64,000 nt of DNA from Pratylenchus scribneri (GCA_030063045.1 JAQSEB010000001.1:2790001-2854000); one strand, 5' to 3'; positions 25,489-39,872 are shown, counted from the first letter of the stretch. The notes: generated by a model from the letters alone, not told the origin. Made by a program: numbers and translations.

Positions 25489-27511
25489 TCAATTGTCCTC
25501 TTCCTCTTCGGCCACATTGTTCATTTTGATGTGAGTGTGTTGTACCATATTGTCGGCCATTTCATCGCTTTGATCCTCGCCAAAATTGTTGGAATCACGG
25601 CCGCCATTGACCACTCCATTGATTGGCATTGGCGAATTGGTGAAGCGTCCGGTGTTCCACGGAATTGGCTCCTCAATTTGGGTGTTTCCCATCGAGGCAT
25701 TTGTGCCGTAAAATCCGGTCGGCATAATGGCAGCGTGCAATTTCCTGAAGGAGAGAATTCGGATATTAAAATTAAATGGAAATGAAATTATTTATAATTT
25801 AAATTTTAAAATTTAATAATTCACAAAAAGGTGGCTTACTTGGTGTGGCGCCCTTCCACTTTAAATCCCTCCAAGGCACATTGAGCCTTTCGCGTAGCTT
25901 CCTCAGAATCCAACTTTAAAAAAATATAATTATTCTATTTTTCATTTTCCCCTCCAATTTACCTGGAAAAATGCCATATCCGCTGAATTGCCAGGGAAAA
26001 TTGGGTCTCCAATAATGTGGTGGCCGTACTCGTGGGGATTGCCAGCCAGGAAATTGACCAAAAAGCGCAGCTTTAAAATAAGAATTTATAATTTAAATTA
26101 AATTGAGAAATAATAAAATATTTATCTAAATGCCCAAAAGGGCCCTTTCCTATTCATCCTACTGTACCGCTACTTTTTTCGAAATCACCCAGTCACCCCC
26201 TATCAATCAAATATTGCCTGAATCTGCCTTTTAAACCCATCCTTTTCTCCTCATTTTTAACCGTTCAAATTTTTATCACATTTTCCCCCACAAATTAATA
26301 AAGAATAATTTAAAGTTAATCCGCCTTTAATCCCTATCCCCTTCATTGACCCAATTTGGGGGTTTAGGATTCCGGTGAAGGTCCAGCTCTCGCGTCCAAA
26401 CAACTTTAGCCCTAGATTAGGATAATAAAATTATTTACCTCATCCTGGCCGATGTTCGCCCCGACCAGGCCACTGACCACCAAAATTGTGCCATTTCCTG
26501 TCGACCATCCTTCTCCTCCACCTGTGGTCGAATCATTGCCTCCCCATGCTTCTCCTTCATTCCAATATCCGAAATGGCCTTCATTGTTGTTGTTGTGAAT
26601 TTGGTCATTTTCCTCCTCCAATTCGTCCCATTTCTTCTCATTCTTCTGTTGCTCCTCTTCCTCCAATTCATCCCATTTCTTGTCCTGAACCACCACAGCT
26701 TGGCCCGAATATTCATTCCATCCAGAAGTCCATCCATTCTGTTGCGACGATGTTGCGTTCGATGTTTTGGGCCATTCTTCCTTGATTGGCTCCAATTGAC
26801 GAATTGTTGTTGTTTGTTTGGCCCATCCTGAATTCTGTTCGTTCCATTCTTCCATTCGAATTGCAGTTGCATTTGTCCATCCATTCTGTTCCGTTTTGCC
26901 CCATTCCTCTTTGATTGGCCCAGAGTGGACTGACGCGGGTTTGGCCCAACCCGAATTCTCCTCGGTCCATTCTTCCATTCGTGCTGCGACCATTTTTGTT
27001 GTTGAGGCAGTAAATTGTTTAGAGGTAGACGGTTTTTTGTTTGTGAGCTGAAAATGGGGAATGGTTTGAATGGGATTTGAATAAAATTGCGCGAAAATTG
27101 AGTAAAAATAAAAAAATGAAAAGAATAAAGCGGCATTGAAAGAAAGCAAAATTGGTCAAAAATTGACCTCAATTCGGTCATCCAAATTTTTAGCATTTAA
27201 TGCCGAATTCATTGAACAATTTGGCAAGGATTCTGATGGATGGCTGATCACAATTTTAGGCACATTTTTCTCATCATTTTGTTGATTTTGTTCAACATTT
27301 TTATTGGCACAATTTTGCAAAATCATGTCTGCATTTTTCTCTTCGCATTCCTTCAATTTTGCATTGGATTTGGCAAAACAAGCAAAAAGATTTCGCCGAA
27401 GGCGGCCTGCCAAAAAATTTGTTTGTTATTCGCCTTTATTGTCAAAATTTGCAAAAAGAATCCCAAAATTGCCAAAAGTAATTGTCCCCAAAATTTGTTA
27501 GTACCCGACAT
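25489..27511 (-). CDS. GW-rich protein with RRM-like C-terminal domain, ~430 aa
   Basis: Not assignable to a named gene. Exons: 27511-27505 (tiny), 27406-27168, 27047-26439, 26070-25963, 25913-25840, 25744-25489; phases agree from 27406 on. Residues about 90-270 hold repeated Trp-Gly/Gly-Trp motifs in acidic/polar context: NSGWAK (twice), EEWGKTEQNGW, QQNGWTSGW, GYWNEGEAWGG, EGWSTG, plus two KKWDELEEE units. Such spacing resembles Argonaute-binding GW repeats (GW182/TNRC6, nematode AIN). It is followed by TILVVSGLVGANIGQDELRF and MAFFQLDSEEATRKAQCALE, which fit RNP2-helix-RNP1 of a degenerate RRM, the domain at the C-terminus of fly and human GW182. The tail is acidic (AEEEEDN). The start is uncertain: the favoured ATG requires a 98-nt intron; reading on from that ATG without splicing gives a hydrophobic stretch that soon reaches a stop. 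The role in miRNA silencing is inferred. Confidence 0.72.
26140..26419 (-). repeat. Dispersed ~300-bp repeat, copy 2
   Basis: Same family as 12571-12881 and in the same orientation: GGGCCCTTTCCTATTCATCC, CCCTATCAATCAAATATTGC, TCCGGTGAAGGTCCAGCTCT and TTTAGCCCTAGATTA in order. Lies inside an intron of the GW-rich gene. Confidence 0.82.
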
Positions 27512-30500
27512 TGTAGATGGGAGAATTGTGTGAAGGGCGATGATGAGGTGGAGTGCAATTTTGGATGTTTTGTGCGCGAATATATTGAAGGAAAAATTGG
27601 TGAAATAATTTGGTTAATTTATGGCTGAATTGGCAATTTGTTATGCTTCGGATTGAAATTGGAAATAATAATAATTTGGGGAACAAAGGGGTTAATTTCA
27701 ATTTGTTTTGTTTACTCGATGAAAAATTGGATAAATTTTAACTCAATTTTACAAATTTTTGGATTTTTTCCTATTGTGTTTGGGACTTTTTGTTACATTT
27801 TAGTGCCTCCGAGCAATGCCTCTGTCTATATTTGGCCTACTCCGGCAATCGATAAGGCCTTATTCTCATTCCTAGGCCAGCGCATGGGGACTCTAATGGA
27901 TGGAATGGAATGGACATTTACTATGGCCATAAATATAGAAAGGAGTGTGCGGGAAAATGGAAGGATGGATTCTACTTTAGTTAATTTAGTTCTTCCGTTG
28001 CCAAAGAGATGGAAATTTGGCGGATAATTAATTAGGAAAAAAGTATAAAAATTAATTAGAAATATAGCGATGATTGAAGCAATTTTGAGGAAAAAATATC
28101 ATTAAAAAAATTAAAATTGAAGAAGGGACAAATGATTCTACATAAAAAAAACCCCAAACAATCGAATAAACGGGCAAAATTTGGACAAATGTGTTAGGCC
28201 ACCATAAAGGAAAAGCTCTTAGAAGGAATCATTGGAATTATCTTATCTAAACCCTGAAATGAGCATTTTTTTATCAGTGCTTCAAAAATGTTGCCAATAA
28301 GGATTCAATGTAGAAATTATTGAGAAGAAATAGAGGAATTGTGATAAGAATATGATAAGCCCACAGGGGAAATTGGACAATGGAATGAAGACAAATTAAT
28401 GAGAGAAATTGTTGCCTTTAGGAAAATCATATTTATTGGAGAATATGCAATTAAAAGAGGAAGAAAAAGTAGCAAATTTGGCCAATTTAAATTAAATGTT
28501 CAATTTCCTAATTTCCCAAATAAATGTAGCCAAATTAAAGGATATTTTATTGTTGACGAGGAAAATATTTTTTATAGGGGAGGACTAATATTAAAAGGGA
28601 GCAAGGAACATAGCGATGGGGAATGAAAAAAATAAACAGGAAAATGTGGAAAAAGTCGCAGCAGCTGAAAATATTGGGATGAACCCCGCGGCAGCTGATG
28701 AGAAGTGGAAGATCGGAAAATGGGACCCTCCGGGGCGCACAGCTGGACTTTTTATATGCGGGCGATGGGCCGTGCATTCGGGGGGAATAAAAACATAGGA
28801 ATGGAATGGAAGGGAATTTGTTGGGAGGGGCGAAATAAGCCCCAAAACTGAGCTGTTCGCCCGATTTTGCCCTTTTCAAACACGCCTTTTCCCCGTTCCC
28901 TTGGCTTTTTTCTGTTGGCCAACTCTATGGTTCAATCTGCTCTTCTCTTTGATTATTAATTCTTGATCTTGATTTGCTTGCCTTTTTATGCTGTTGGCCA
29001 TATTTTCCCTCTGGACTTATGGCCCATTGTTTGGAGATTTAATCTATCCAATTATCCCATTCATTCATTCATTCATTCATTCATTCCTTCATTGTTAATC
29101 CTCTTTTTTGGTATCATATTTTTGTATCCAAAATGCCGACAATTTGACCTTTCATTTCCCCATAATTTTTCCCAAATGTATTCATTCCCCCAAAGGCCAC
29201 AAAGGCCAATCTGCCCTTTTGATCATTGTTGACCTTCTCCCCCCCCCCCCACCTCCACATTTATTTGTATATTTTTCCATCCATTTTGTCCGATTAATGC
29301 GTTTATCTATGGCCCAAATCAACAAATCTGCGCACACTTTTTATTGGCCCTAATCGGTGTCAACCCCATTCATGGCCTTTTCCCATCATTTTTATGCTCA
29401 TCCTCCATCCCCGGCCATTTCAATGGGTCTTTTCGGTACCACCTTGTTGTAAATAATCCCCCCCCCACCACTTTTTATTTTTGGCTCCATTCCGCCACCT
29501 TTTCCATAATTTGACCTATCCAAATATTTCTTTCTTTTAGGATTATTATACCATAAAATGAAAGCAAAGATTCATCCCCCCCTCACATCAACACAATACC
29601 CCACTTTTTTGGAATTTTATTATTTTGGTGGGCAAAGAATATTTTTATATGGGCCGAATGGAATTTGCATTGGTGGAATCCATAAAATTTTAGGGCTGAA
29701 CCTCCGGAACATACCACCATTGAGCCATTTCTCCGATTCCAATTGTCAATGACACCTTTCTTTTTCATTTATGTAAATTAGGGGGAGGGGGATGGATCTC
29801 TTAATTCTTCTTCTTTGATATTTGTCAAAAATGTGCATTTTTAAGGGATGGAATGAAATGTTGGAAATGGAAATTGGTAAACAAATATGTTTATCGTTTA
29901 TAAAATTTTTTGTTGAAATATGTCATTGGAATTGGAAAACATTTTATTTTTAGTTTAGTTGAAAAATATGAAAAATGTTAAATGGATTGGATTAATATTT
30001 TACGAATTATTTTGAACAAATAATATAGAGATCCTATGTAATTGCATAAATTTGTACAATATTTTACATTGTTTTTTTTTAATTTTAGAAGAATAAAAAT
30101 AAAAAATATGAATTAACTATATGTGCATCATAATCTTTTTTTATAAATTATTTGTTATTTATGAACACAAATCCAATGAAAGAAAGGAAGGAATGGAATG
30201 GCCAAAGAGAGACGGATCATTTTTCATTTTCTTCCACTTTTAATTGGCCTTTGTTTGGGCCACGTTATAAATCCTTCAAAAATTGTCAAATAAAGGACAC
30301 TCGCGGAAAAAAGAGGCTACTTCTATTGAAAGATTTTTTATATCTTCTTTTTTGTCGTTTGACTATGGCCAAACTTTTCCATTATTTGATAATTTGAATG
30401 GGTTGATTCACAGAAAAATAATTGAAGTGCACCTCCGTTGAATGGCAACAAATTTTAATTAATTAATTGGCATACAAATTTGTTTTCCTTTACTATTCAT

Positions 30501-30547
30501 TTTTGCTCATTTTTATATCAAAATTTCCATTCAACCAGCAAAAAAAA
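27512..30547. other. 3-kb intergenic region, divergent promoters
   Basis: Between the divergently transcribed GW-rich (minus) and DEG/ENaC (plus) genes. Contains an ATTC microsatellite at about 29061-29090 and C homopolymers at about 29239 and 29459. The 129-codon frame at 27638-28027 has no recognisable motif. No supported gene. Confidence 0.5.
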
Positions 30548-33500
30548 ATGTGGGGCCGTTCAAATGGGCGAAGGCAACGTGCCATTATAACTCGACGAAC
30601 ATTTTCGCCAAATAATAATACAATTGCATTAACTGCGGATTTTTTGATGACGGACAATGTGCCGAGCGAATGTTTGCCAGGAACATCTGCTTCAACCACT
30701 CATTCCCTCCATCGATTACGCAATGAAATTAGTGGAGAAAAGCCCAAAAAATGTACTTGTCGATATTTGTGGAATACAGAATTACATGGGCTCACCGCAT
30801 TCCTCAAGGCTTGTTCAATGTTTTTGCCAGAATATAGGATAAATGAAGTCTATTCAATTCATTTGGGATTGGGATTAATTTTAGCAATGTTTTTCTCTTA
30901 GAATTACTAATATTGATAGGCTCTATTATTTAGCTGTATTATGTATTGGAAATATATTTTCACCAATTTTATTTACTTTAATGGATAATCTTATCATCTG
31001 AATCATTTAGAGCCGCTCAATCGCGGAACGTATTTTTTGGGGCACAATCATTGCCATTTGCCTGTTATTTTCATTGTTGACCACCGAATGGATGTTCGAT
31101 GATTATTTCGATCGACAAACCGCAACATTGATTACCATTGAGCAGAGACAACGTCGAGATGGGTTAGGAGAAAATACAAATTAAATTCATACATATCAAT
31201 ATTTTACCAGTGCCCGAGGTCTTCGAATGCCGGTGCTGGTGGTATGCCCAAAAAATCCGGATTCGCTCAAATACAATTTGATTTTACGGGACATTGGGAG
31301 GAGATTGCCCCGACTTGATAGAGTCACCGTGGGACGGCTAATCAGTTTTGCAATTGCCGGGGCCGGATTCAGCAATGTTGGCCAATTCATGAAACGAAGG
31401 ATCATTCAAAATATTACCGAACAGGAGGCAAGCAAAAATTATTTTGTAATTTTTTTGGAATGAACTCTGGAATTCATTAGACCTTTCTCAAGCAGCGTTG
31501 TTGCGTTGTAGTTTATTATTTAAAATTGAAGTAAATTAAATAATATAATAGGGTAATTTCTTTTTGATGAATAATTTACGTAAAATAATTGAGAAGATAG
31601 TGAATTTCCTTCTCTTTAAAATGATACCAAAACCATTAAAATTGGTTTAATTTGAACAAAGTTATGTTTTAAAAATGAATGGGAATTAGAACAAAGGGAG
31701 GCTAATTCACTTCTGTGGCTATAGATGAAAAGAGAGTGAGTACGGTATCGCTTTTGAGATTGAAATTGATGAGTGACAGATTTTCTTTCTTTTTCTTTAG
31801 AGAATTGAGTGCGTCCTTAAGGTTTTTTGACCATAATATTTGAATGGGAATTGGAGGTACAATTTCACTGATCTATATATCATTTTGAAGAATGTAAATA
31901 TTTTACAAAAATAAAAAATATGCTAAATTTATTCACACTTATTCTATAATTATATCTTTGATATTTTTTAAGTTTTTATCTAATTCAGATTATTTGTGTT
32001 TTTTAGCTAATTCTGATTTTTTTGTGTTTTTAGCTAATTCTGATTTTTTGTGTTTTTAGCTAATTCAGATTATTTGTGTTTTTTAGCTAATTCTGATTTT
32101 TTGTGTTTTTAGCTAATTCTGATTTTTTGTGTTTTCGATTAATTCTGATTTTTTGTGTTTTTTAGCTAATTCTGATTTTTTGTGTTTTTAGCTAATTCTG
32201 ATTTTTTGTGTTTTCGATTAATTCTGATTTTTTGTGTTTTTAGCTAATTCTGATTTTTTGTGTTTTTAGCTAATTCTGATTTTTTGTGTTTTTATCTAAT
32301 TCTGATTTTTTGTGTTTTTAGCTAATTCTGATTTTTTGTGTTTTTTAGCTAATTCTGATTTTTTGTGTTTTTAGCTAATTCTGATTTTTTGTGTTTTTAC
32401 TTTTTATCGAATTCTGATTTTTTGTGTTTTTAGCTAATTCTGATTTTTTGTATTTTTATCTAATTCTGATTTTTGTGTTGTTCTAATTTATTTTCAACAC
32501 TTATTCTTATTATTTACCATTATTTCAGATTCAACGTCTCTATTCCCTTTTTCGCCGTTGGAAAGGTCATCGAAATTTGGACGAATTCTACACTGACTTA
32601 TTCGAAAAATATGGATACACATGCCAAGATGTGAGTACCATAAATTTAAAAAGAATTGCCATTTTTGATTATGATTATGATTATGATCATTCATCATTTT
32701 ATACTTTCTCTGCAGCTTCTCCAGCGTTGCATGTACGGTTATCAGGAGATTCCATGCTGCGATGTTTTCGTCCCATATTATGTGATGTTGCGTGGTCGTT
32801 GCATGCGTCTGAATCACACTTTCTATCAAATGGACCCTTCGGACTATGGACGAATTCAAGTTTATTTGGTGAGAAAGAATTTGAAATAAGCCTTGCCAAA
32901 TTGAAAATGATAAAATTGTGTTTATTAATTCAGCGCCTTTCTCAATTATTTAAAAACATTTTTATACTTCTCTTTTTACTTTCAGAATCAAATGACCAGC
33001 CGATTGACAGAACCAACTGGAATGCAGGTTGAAATTTACCCCTAAAATGGAATATTCTTCTCTAATTTTAGCCGCAAATTATTGCATATTTGACGGATGA
33101 ATACCGGGCAGTTGGCTTATTCCCTCGTTATTATGTGCATTTTCATTCATCAATTTTGTTGCGTGCCCGAAATCGACGAATCACAATGTTGCCGGGCAAT
33201 GAACAATGCCAAAGTAATCCAGAGGATCAAGTCGGTGATAGATTTGGGCACTTTAATTGGGACATGAATGAATTTTTTCTTCATTTTAATTATTTTTAGG
33301 GCCGTAATTCATGTTGGCTTCGTCGTTGGCTTTATGAAAAGGTGGTGGAACCATTCAATTGCACTGTTTTCTATTTGGGCCGAATTCGTTACAAAAATAT
33401 TCCAATTTGTGAGCCAATTACCCTCGTTCGCAACTATTTCTCAGTCATCAACATTCGATTGGACAATGATTTAAATAAACGGGTGAGTGAGATTAATTTT

Positions 33501-34278
33501 GAAAATTGGAATTGGTAAATTAACAAAAAAGGAAAGTGTTTTTCCACCATTTTAAATCCCTCTCAAGATACAGTATTCTTGTCCCATTTACTTTGTTCAA
33601 GCACATTTTAATCTTCTTTGACCTATCTTAGGTCGTTATATTCCCAAAAAGAAATCATTGGCCAAATCTTTATTCCTAAATTTACAATTTATTTAGTCTT
33701 TTTCAGTGTTTGCCAGCCTGCAATCGGACAGAACATTTATTCCAAGAATTTCGGCCAAAAGCCTCAGTACTTCGTCACAATTATATTCCTGCATTCCGTG
33801 TGGAATTGTATTTCACAAATTTAGAGGTAAAATCACAATCATAATCATATTCAATCTTTTGAATTGTTGGTCATAAAAAATTTATTTTCCAATTTTTTAA
33901 ATTCCTGGCTATAATTTTTCATAGGGAAACTGATCATAGCTCAAGAATATATTTTTAACTTCTCTCCATTAAACTGCATAAATTATTTTCCAGATTGAAG
34001 TCTACCAAGAAGTTTTGACCACAACATTGCCCGGTTTCGTCTCCCAATTAGGCGGTCAATCCGGCCTCTTTGTTGGCCTCTCCGTCTGTTCCATAATTCA
34101 AATTGGCATCTCACTTTTTTGGAAATGCCATCGATGGTATCGGAAATTCTATTTGGGCAAAGGAAGACAGGATGGGGGTTGGCGAGGAAGGCGAAGAGCA
34201 AGTCGCGCGGCCTTGGCCAGTCTTCATCAAATGGAAACCCAAGAATCGAATGCCAGCAACACAAGTGGATGGGGATAA
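30548..34278 (+). CDS. DEG/ENaC-family cation channel subunit, ~566 aa
   Basis: Amiloride-type sodium channel subunit of the plasma membrane. Exons: 30548-30819, 31013-31162, 31211-31445, 32529-32630, 32716-32868, 32986-33027, 33072-33230, 33300-33482, 33707-33826, 33994-34278. The N-terminal ELHG matches the conserved HG gating motif, followed by TM1 (IFWGTIIAICLLFSLLTTEW). The extracellular domain includes CMYGYQEIPCCDVF, RLNHTFYQ, LFPRYYVHFHSS and CLPACN before the last helix. TM2 contains SGLFVGLSVCSIIQIGISLF, which is the family G-x-S selectivity-filter motif, but the usual SxxE is SxxQ. The C-terminal tail is basic. The first junction is the least certain (a donor at 30848 is an alternative). 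Intron 31446-32528 (1.1 kb) carries a satellite array and a dispersed repeat. I cannot say which subfamily (mechano-, acid- or peptide-gated). Confidence 0.88.
31597..31830 (-). repeat. ~230-bp dispersed repeat, copy B
   Basis: Reverse-complement copy of 23175-23405: ATTGATGAGTGACAGATTTT, GAGAGTGAGTACGGTATCGC and GAACAAAGTTATG are recognisable in order. Located in a DEG/ENaC intron next to the satellite. Confidence 0.78.
31985..32480 (-). repeat. 26-bp satellite array (locus 2)
   Basis: About 19 units with core GTTTTTAGCTAATTCTGATT, the reverse complement of the array at 5045-5664. Variants TCGATTAATTC and TATCTAATTC recur within it. Entirely intronic in the DEG/ENaC gene. Confidence 0.95.
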
Positions 34279-35003
34279 TATTGAAATGATATGAATGGAA
34301 ATAAATAAAAATTAAAAGGATTATTTTTAATTATTGCAGCTTTTGTACTCAAAATAAAGATTAAATTCAAATAAATTGTCTCCATTTTTACCTAAAATGT
34401 GTCTATGTCTCATCCAATTTCATTCGAAAAGCCAATTTTCTGCAAAAATTGTGTTTTTGTGAACTTGGAGGAAAGAACAACTGTTTCATTTCTTCAATTT
34501 CTTCCTTCATTCATTTTAGGGCCAAACATTTAAGGCCAAAATAAAAGAAGGTCGACCGCGAGGTCAGAGGGCCAATAAATCGAGTCAGCCACCTTTTCGG
34601 CCGTCAAAACAAGTGATTTGAGGAAACAAATGGCGAAAAGGGAAACTTCCAATTTTTCTATTAGCCCATTGGGCACCGCTGGCCATTCGTCTGGTTTTCC
34701 ATTGGATTAGTGGCTAAGGGCCCTGAATGATTTATTTTTGCCATCTTTCTATTGATTTGTACATATGTGGATGGCAAAATTGGTGGCTTTAATCTAATCA
34801 GATGAACTTCCCATTTATTTCATATTTATTTTTATAATTAAAAACAACCACCTTTCATAATTTTATTCTCAGCTGCTTTATTTCTAAATTGTGCTTTCAT
34901 TTATCCCAATCGGATTTCATTCAAAAGAAATTTATTTTTATGAACAAAAAGCAAAATTATTCCTTTTTTGCTCTCCAATTCCCTAACAATTTAGCCAAAA
35001 AAA
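34279..35003. other. Intergenic between DEG/ENaC and cathepsin F genes
   Basis: AATAAATAAA near 34300 suits polyadenylation of the channel gene. Short patches of moderate GC around 34540-34700 have no supported coding frame. Confidence 0.5.
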
Positions 35004-37425
<2,422 letters not shown>

Positions 37426-37876
37426 ATTCTTTGGCATTTTTATGCCCGAATAAATTGAATCCAATTAATAATAATTTCAAAAAATCAAATTTGAATAACT
37501 TTTATCTATGTAAATAAGCCACCATCCATAAAATATATCCAAAAGACATAAATAAATTAAACTTAAAAGCATAAATAATAGATGAAAGAAATATAGAAGT
37601 AAAGCCATAAAATTAAAATTAAATAAATAAACATACCAAAATAAATTATCGAATGTGGGGGGGGGGGGAGGAGGGGGAGATGGACTTAGCGAATTAAGAT
37701 TAAAATTAAATTAAAATATTCAAGAATAATTAAGATAAAGAAAATTATGAGAAAGAGAATTAAAATTAAAACTTAAAATGGCCTAATAAATAAAAGAAAT
37801 AAATATTGAAAATGAACAGTAAAATAAATTCAAAACATTCAAAAAATCATCCCAATTCAAAATTCATCCATTCAAA
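37426..37876. other. Convergent 3' flank, cathepsin F / coiled-coil gene
   Basis: AT-rich spacer between convergent genes. Contains a G homopolymer tract (about 37657-37680) and AATAAA elements on the plus strand; no gene. Confidence 0.5.
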
Positions 37877-39872
37877 TCATTGTCTGCCGCCAAGCCAGCC
37901 TGTCAATGAACGTTCTTGCGCTTCCCGTTGGATTCTTTGTTTAATTTCCAATGATTCAGCGAATGGATTCTTGTCCAACTTTGGATATAATTGATTTGCA
38001 GGTCGGCCCGATGAAGTGGTTGGAGAATGGTTGACCAAAAATGTATCTGCTCCAATTGAATGACGATTTGGATTGTTGCGCTATAAAAAATAAAAATTAA
38101 ATTTATTTGTTTTTTACAAAAAAAAATTTCAATTTTAACTTGTTATTTATGTTTAAAAAAGATTTGCTTCCAGCAGGAGTCGAACCCGCGACCTCTGGAG
38201 GAATTCCCCCAGCGCTCTACCACCTGAGCTATGGAAACCCAGAAAGGTCCTTCGATAAATTTACATAATCTTTTTAAAGGAGGGCATTTTATTTCTTTTT
38301 AAATTCTCTTAAACCGAATTAATAAGTGGGAGATCCTTCATTTAAATTACTTTATTTTTATTAAATAAAATTCTTTCAAATAAAATGAAAATAAACTAAC
38401 CGTGGCTCGAGGTGTGCCCGCATCACTGTCGGCCAATTCAATGGGCGGTGCGGTTGGAGTGTAGGCTGGTGGAGGAGTCATCGGAAATACTAGTTGTGCA
38501 AATGAAGGCAACGGAGGAGGAGGCACTCGATCACGAATTCGACGTCTGTGCTGCCCATTTTGTTGATTGCCAGTGCCAGAATTATTGAACGTAATTGGAA
38601 GAGGTGGTGGATGAGATTGGCGACGAGAATTGGGTTGACGATTTTGGCCGTTAGTTGGAGGATTGGTTGGCATTTGATCCTGAAAAAAAGGAAAAATGTT
38701 TGAAATTATGATATTTTTGACTTGTAAAAGAGGTGTAAAAAGAGATATATTTTACAATTAATCTTTTTGAATATCTAAAACTCACTTGATTATCGGATTC
38801 GAGTGAATCACGCAATTGGGCGACGCGTTGACGAGTCTCGGCCCTGCTTGGGTAGTTCATTTGACAAATGTCCTGGTTAGCAATTGTTGGCACAAATTCC
38901 ACCAATTCCTGTTGGCAGGCCGAAATCATTTTCAGCTGCTTGGCCAAATTCAATTGAGCATCGGCGATTTTCTTGAAGAGTAAATTTAAATTGATTTTCT
39001 CCACTTTTCAATTCATTTTACCTTTAATCCTTCTTGAAGGTGATAAATTTTGCACACTTCCGCTTCCATTCTCTCATGGGCCAATTTCCTCTCTGCCTCC
39101 TCCCGTTCCAACCGCGCTTCAGCCAATTTGACTCGGTGTTCATGACTGTCGTTGGCACGCCCATTCTTTCGCAATGAAGACTCCAATGCAGCCCATTTGT
39201 CCCATTCTTTCTTCTCCTTTTTGCCCAGTTTCATGGCTTCGTCCAGTCTCTTTTGAAGTTGCTGAAATAATAAATTTTTAAATTAATTTTCTTAAAATAC
39301 TCACTTTAAGAGCTTTTTCGTATTCCTCGCCGAATTTAAATTCGCGATCTGCGCTCATTCCCAATAATTCGCTTGTTCGTCCAACAATGTCGGCCATTGC
39401 ATTGTTGTTAGCCCCTTTTGCCCATTTACTAAATGCATTGGCCGCTTTCCGTCGGAAATTCGCTGTTTTGGCTGTCAATTTTCTGAAAAATTAGATATTT
39501 ATTTCATTTTTAATGATTTTTAAAATTTCTTTAATAATAATCGTAAAAAATAAAACAAACCCGGTTGCCCGCAATGCCTGAATACCGGCCAACAACTGAA
39601 TATAAAGAGATTAAATAGAATATTTTAAATATTTATAAAGACCTGATCTTCGTCCTCTCCAGCTCCATCATCCCGTTCTCGTGGTCCTTGGCGCCAAAAT
39701 CGAAGAAACGATAAAAGGCCTTCGCTGCTTTCTTCTTGACTCCGTCTTCTATTTTCTATAATCAGTGGTGGTGATCGAACTAGACAAATTTAAACAAAAT
39801 TTCTATTTGATTTCAATCGATTTTACCATTTGCTGAAGTTGTAGAAGCAGGTGCACTTCGTCGAGGTAACAT
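37877..39872 (-). CDS. Coiled-coil (BAR-like) protein with Pro-rich tail and NPF motif, 434 aa
   Basis: Exons in coding order: 39872-39827, 39779-39643, 39595-39561, 39482-39305, 39261-39022, 38971-38786, 38679-38401, 38080-37877; all phases agree. N-terminal ~60 residues are Ser/Arg-rich and probably disordered. Residues about 60-260 are helical and charged: KLTAKTANFRRKAANAF, then EFKFGEEYEKALKQLQKRLD, then VKLAEARLEREEAERKLAHE, then AQLNLAKQLKMISACQQELV, which has the three-helix look of a BAR-type membrane-curvature domain. Next come proline-rich runs (PPPLP, VPPPPLP, MTPPPAYTPTAPP), suited to SH3/WW binding, and NPFAESL near the end, an EH-domain ligand. An endocytic adaptor is therefore plausible, but this is inference; I do not recognise the orthologue. 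The seventh intron contains a tRNA-like gene. Confidence 0.8.
38166..38238 (-). tRNA. tRNA-Thr-like gene with abnormal anticodon arm (likely pseudogene or variant)
   Basis: Read on the minus strand, 73 nt fold as a cloverleaf: acceptor GTTTCCA/TGGAAGC, D-stem GCTC/GAGC, T-arm GCGGG-TTCGACT-CCTGC, five-base variable loop AGGTC. Box A (TAGCTCAGGTGG) and box B (GGTTCGACTCC) are intact, and a T run (AATCTTTTTT) follows directly. The body resembles metazoan tRNA-Thr. The anticodon arm is 18 nt instead of 17 (CTGGGGGAATTCCTCCAG) and can pair almost completely, leaving an AATT tetraloop, so no standard anticodon with U33 is seen. It lies in an intron of, and on the same strand as, the coiled-coil gene. 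Confidence 0.75.

Noticed and set aside
26435..27196. 253-codon frame overlapping the GW-rich gene
   Set aside because: It is an Arg/Met/Gln-rich translation of the same strand in a shifted frame, a shadow of the repeated EEW/NGW coding sequence.
27412..27511. Signal-peptide start for the GW-rich protein
   Set aside because: Reading on from the ATG gives a hydrophobic stretch but runs to a stop in the wrong frame; an intron from 27504 to 27407 restores the frame of the rest of the gene.
27638..28027. 129-codon frame on the plus strand
   Set aside because: Composition is Phe/Ile-rich at first and patchy later, with no family motif or phase-consistent continuation.
30467..30547. Hydrophobic N-terminal extension of the DEG/ENaC gene
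   Set aside because: The frame is open upstream but has no ATG there; DEG/ENaC proteins have a cytosolic N-terminus, so the ATG at 30548 is preferred.
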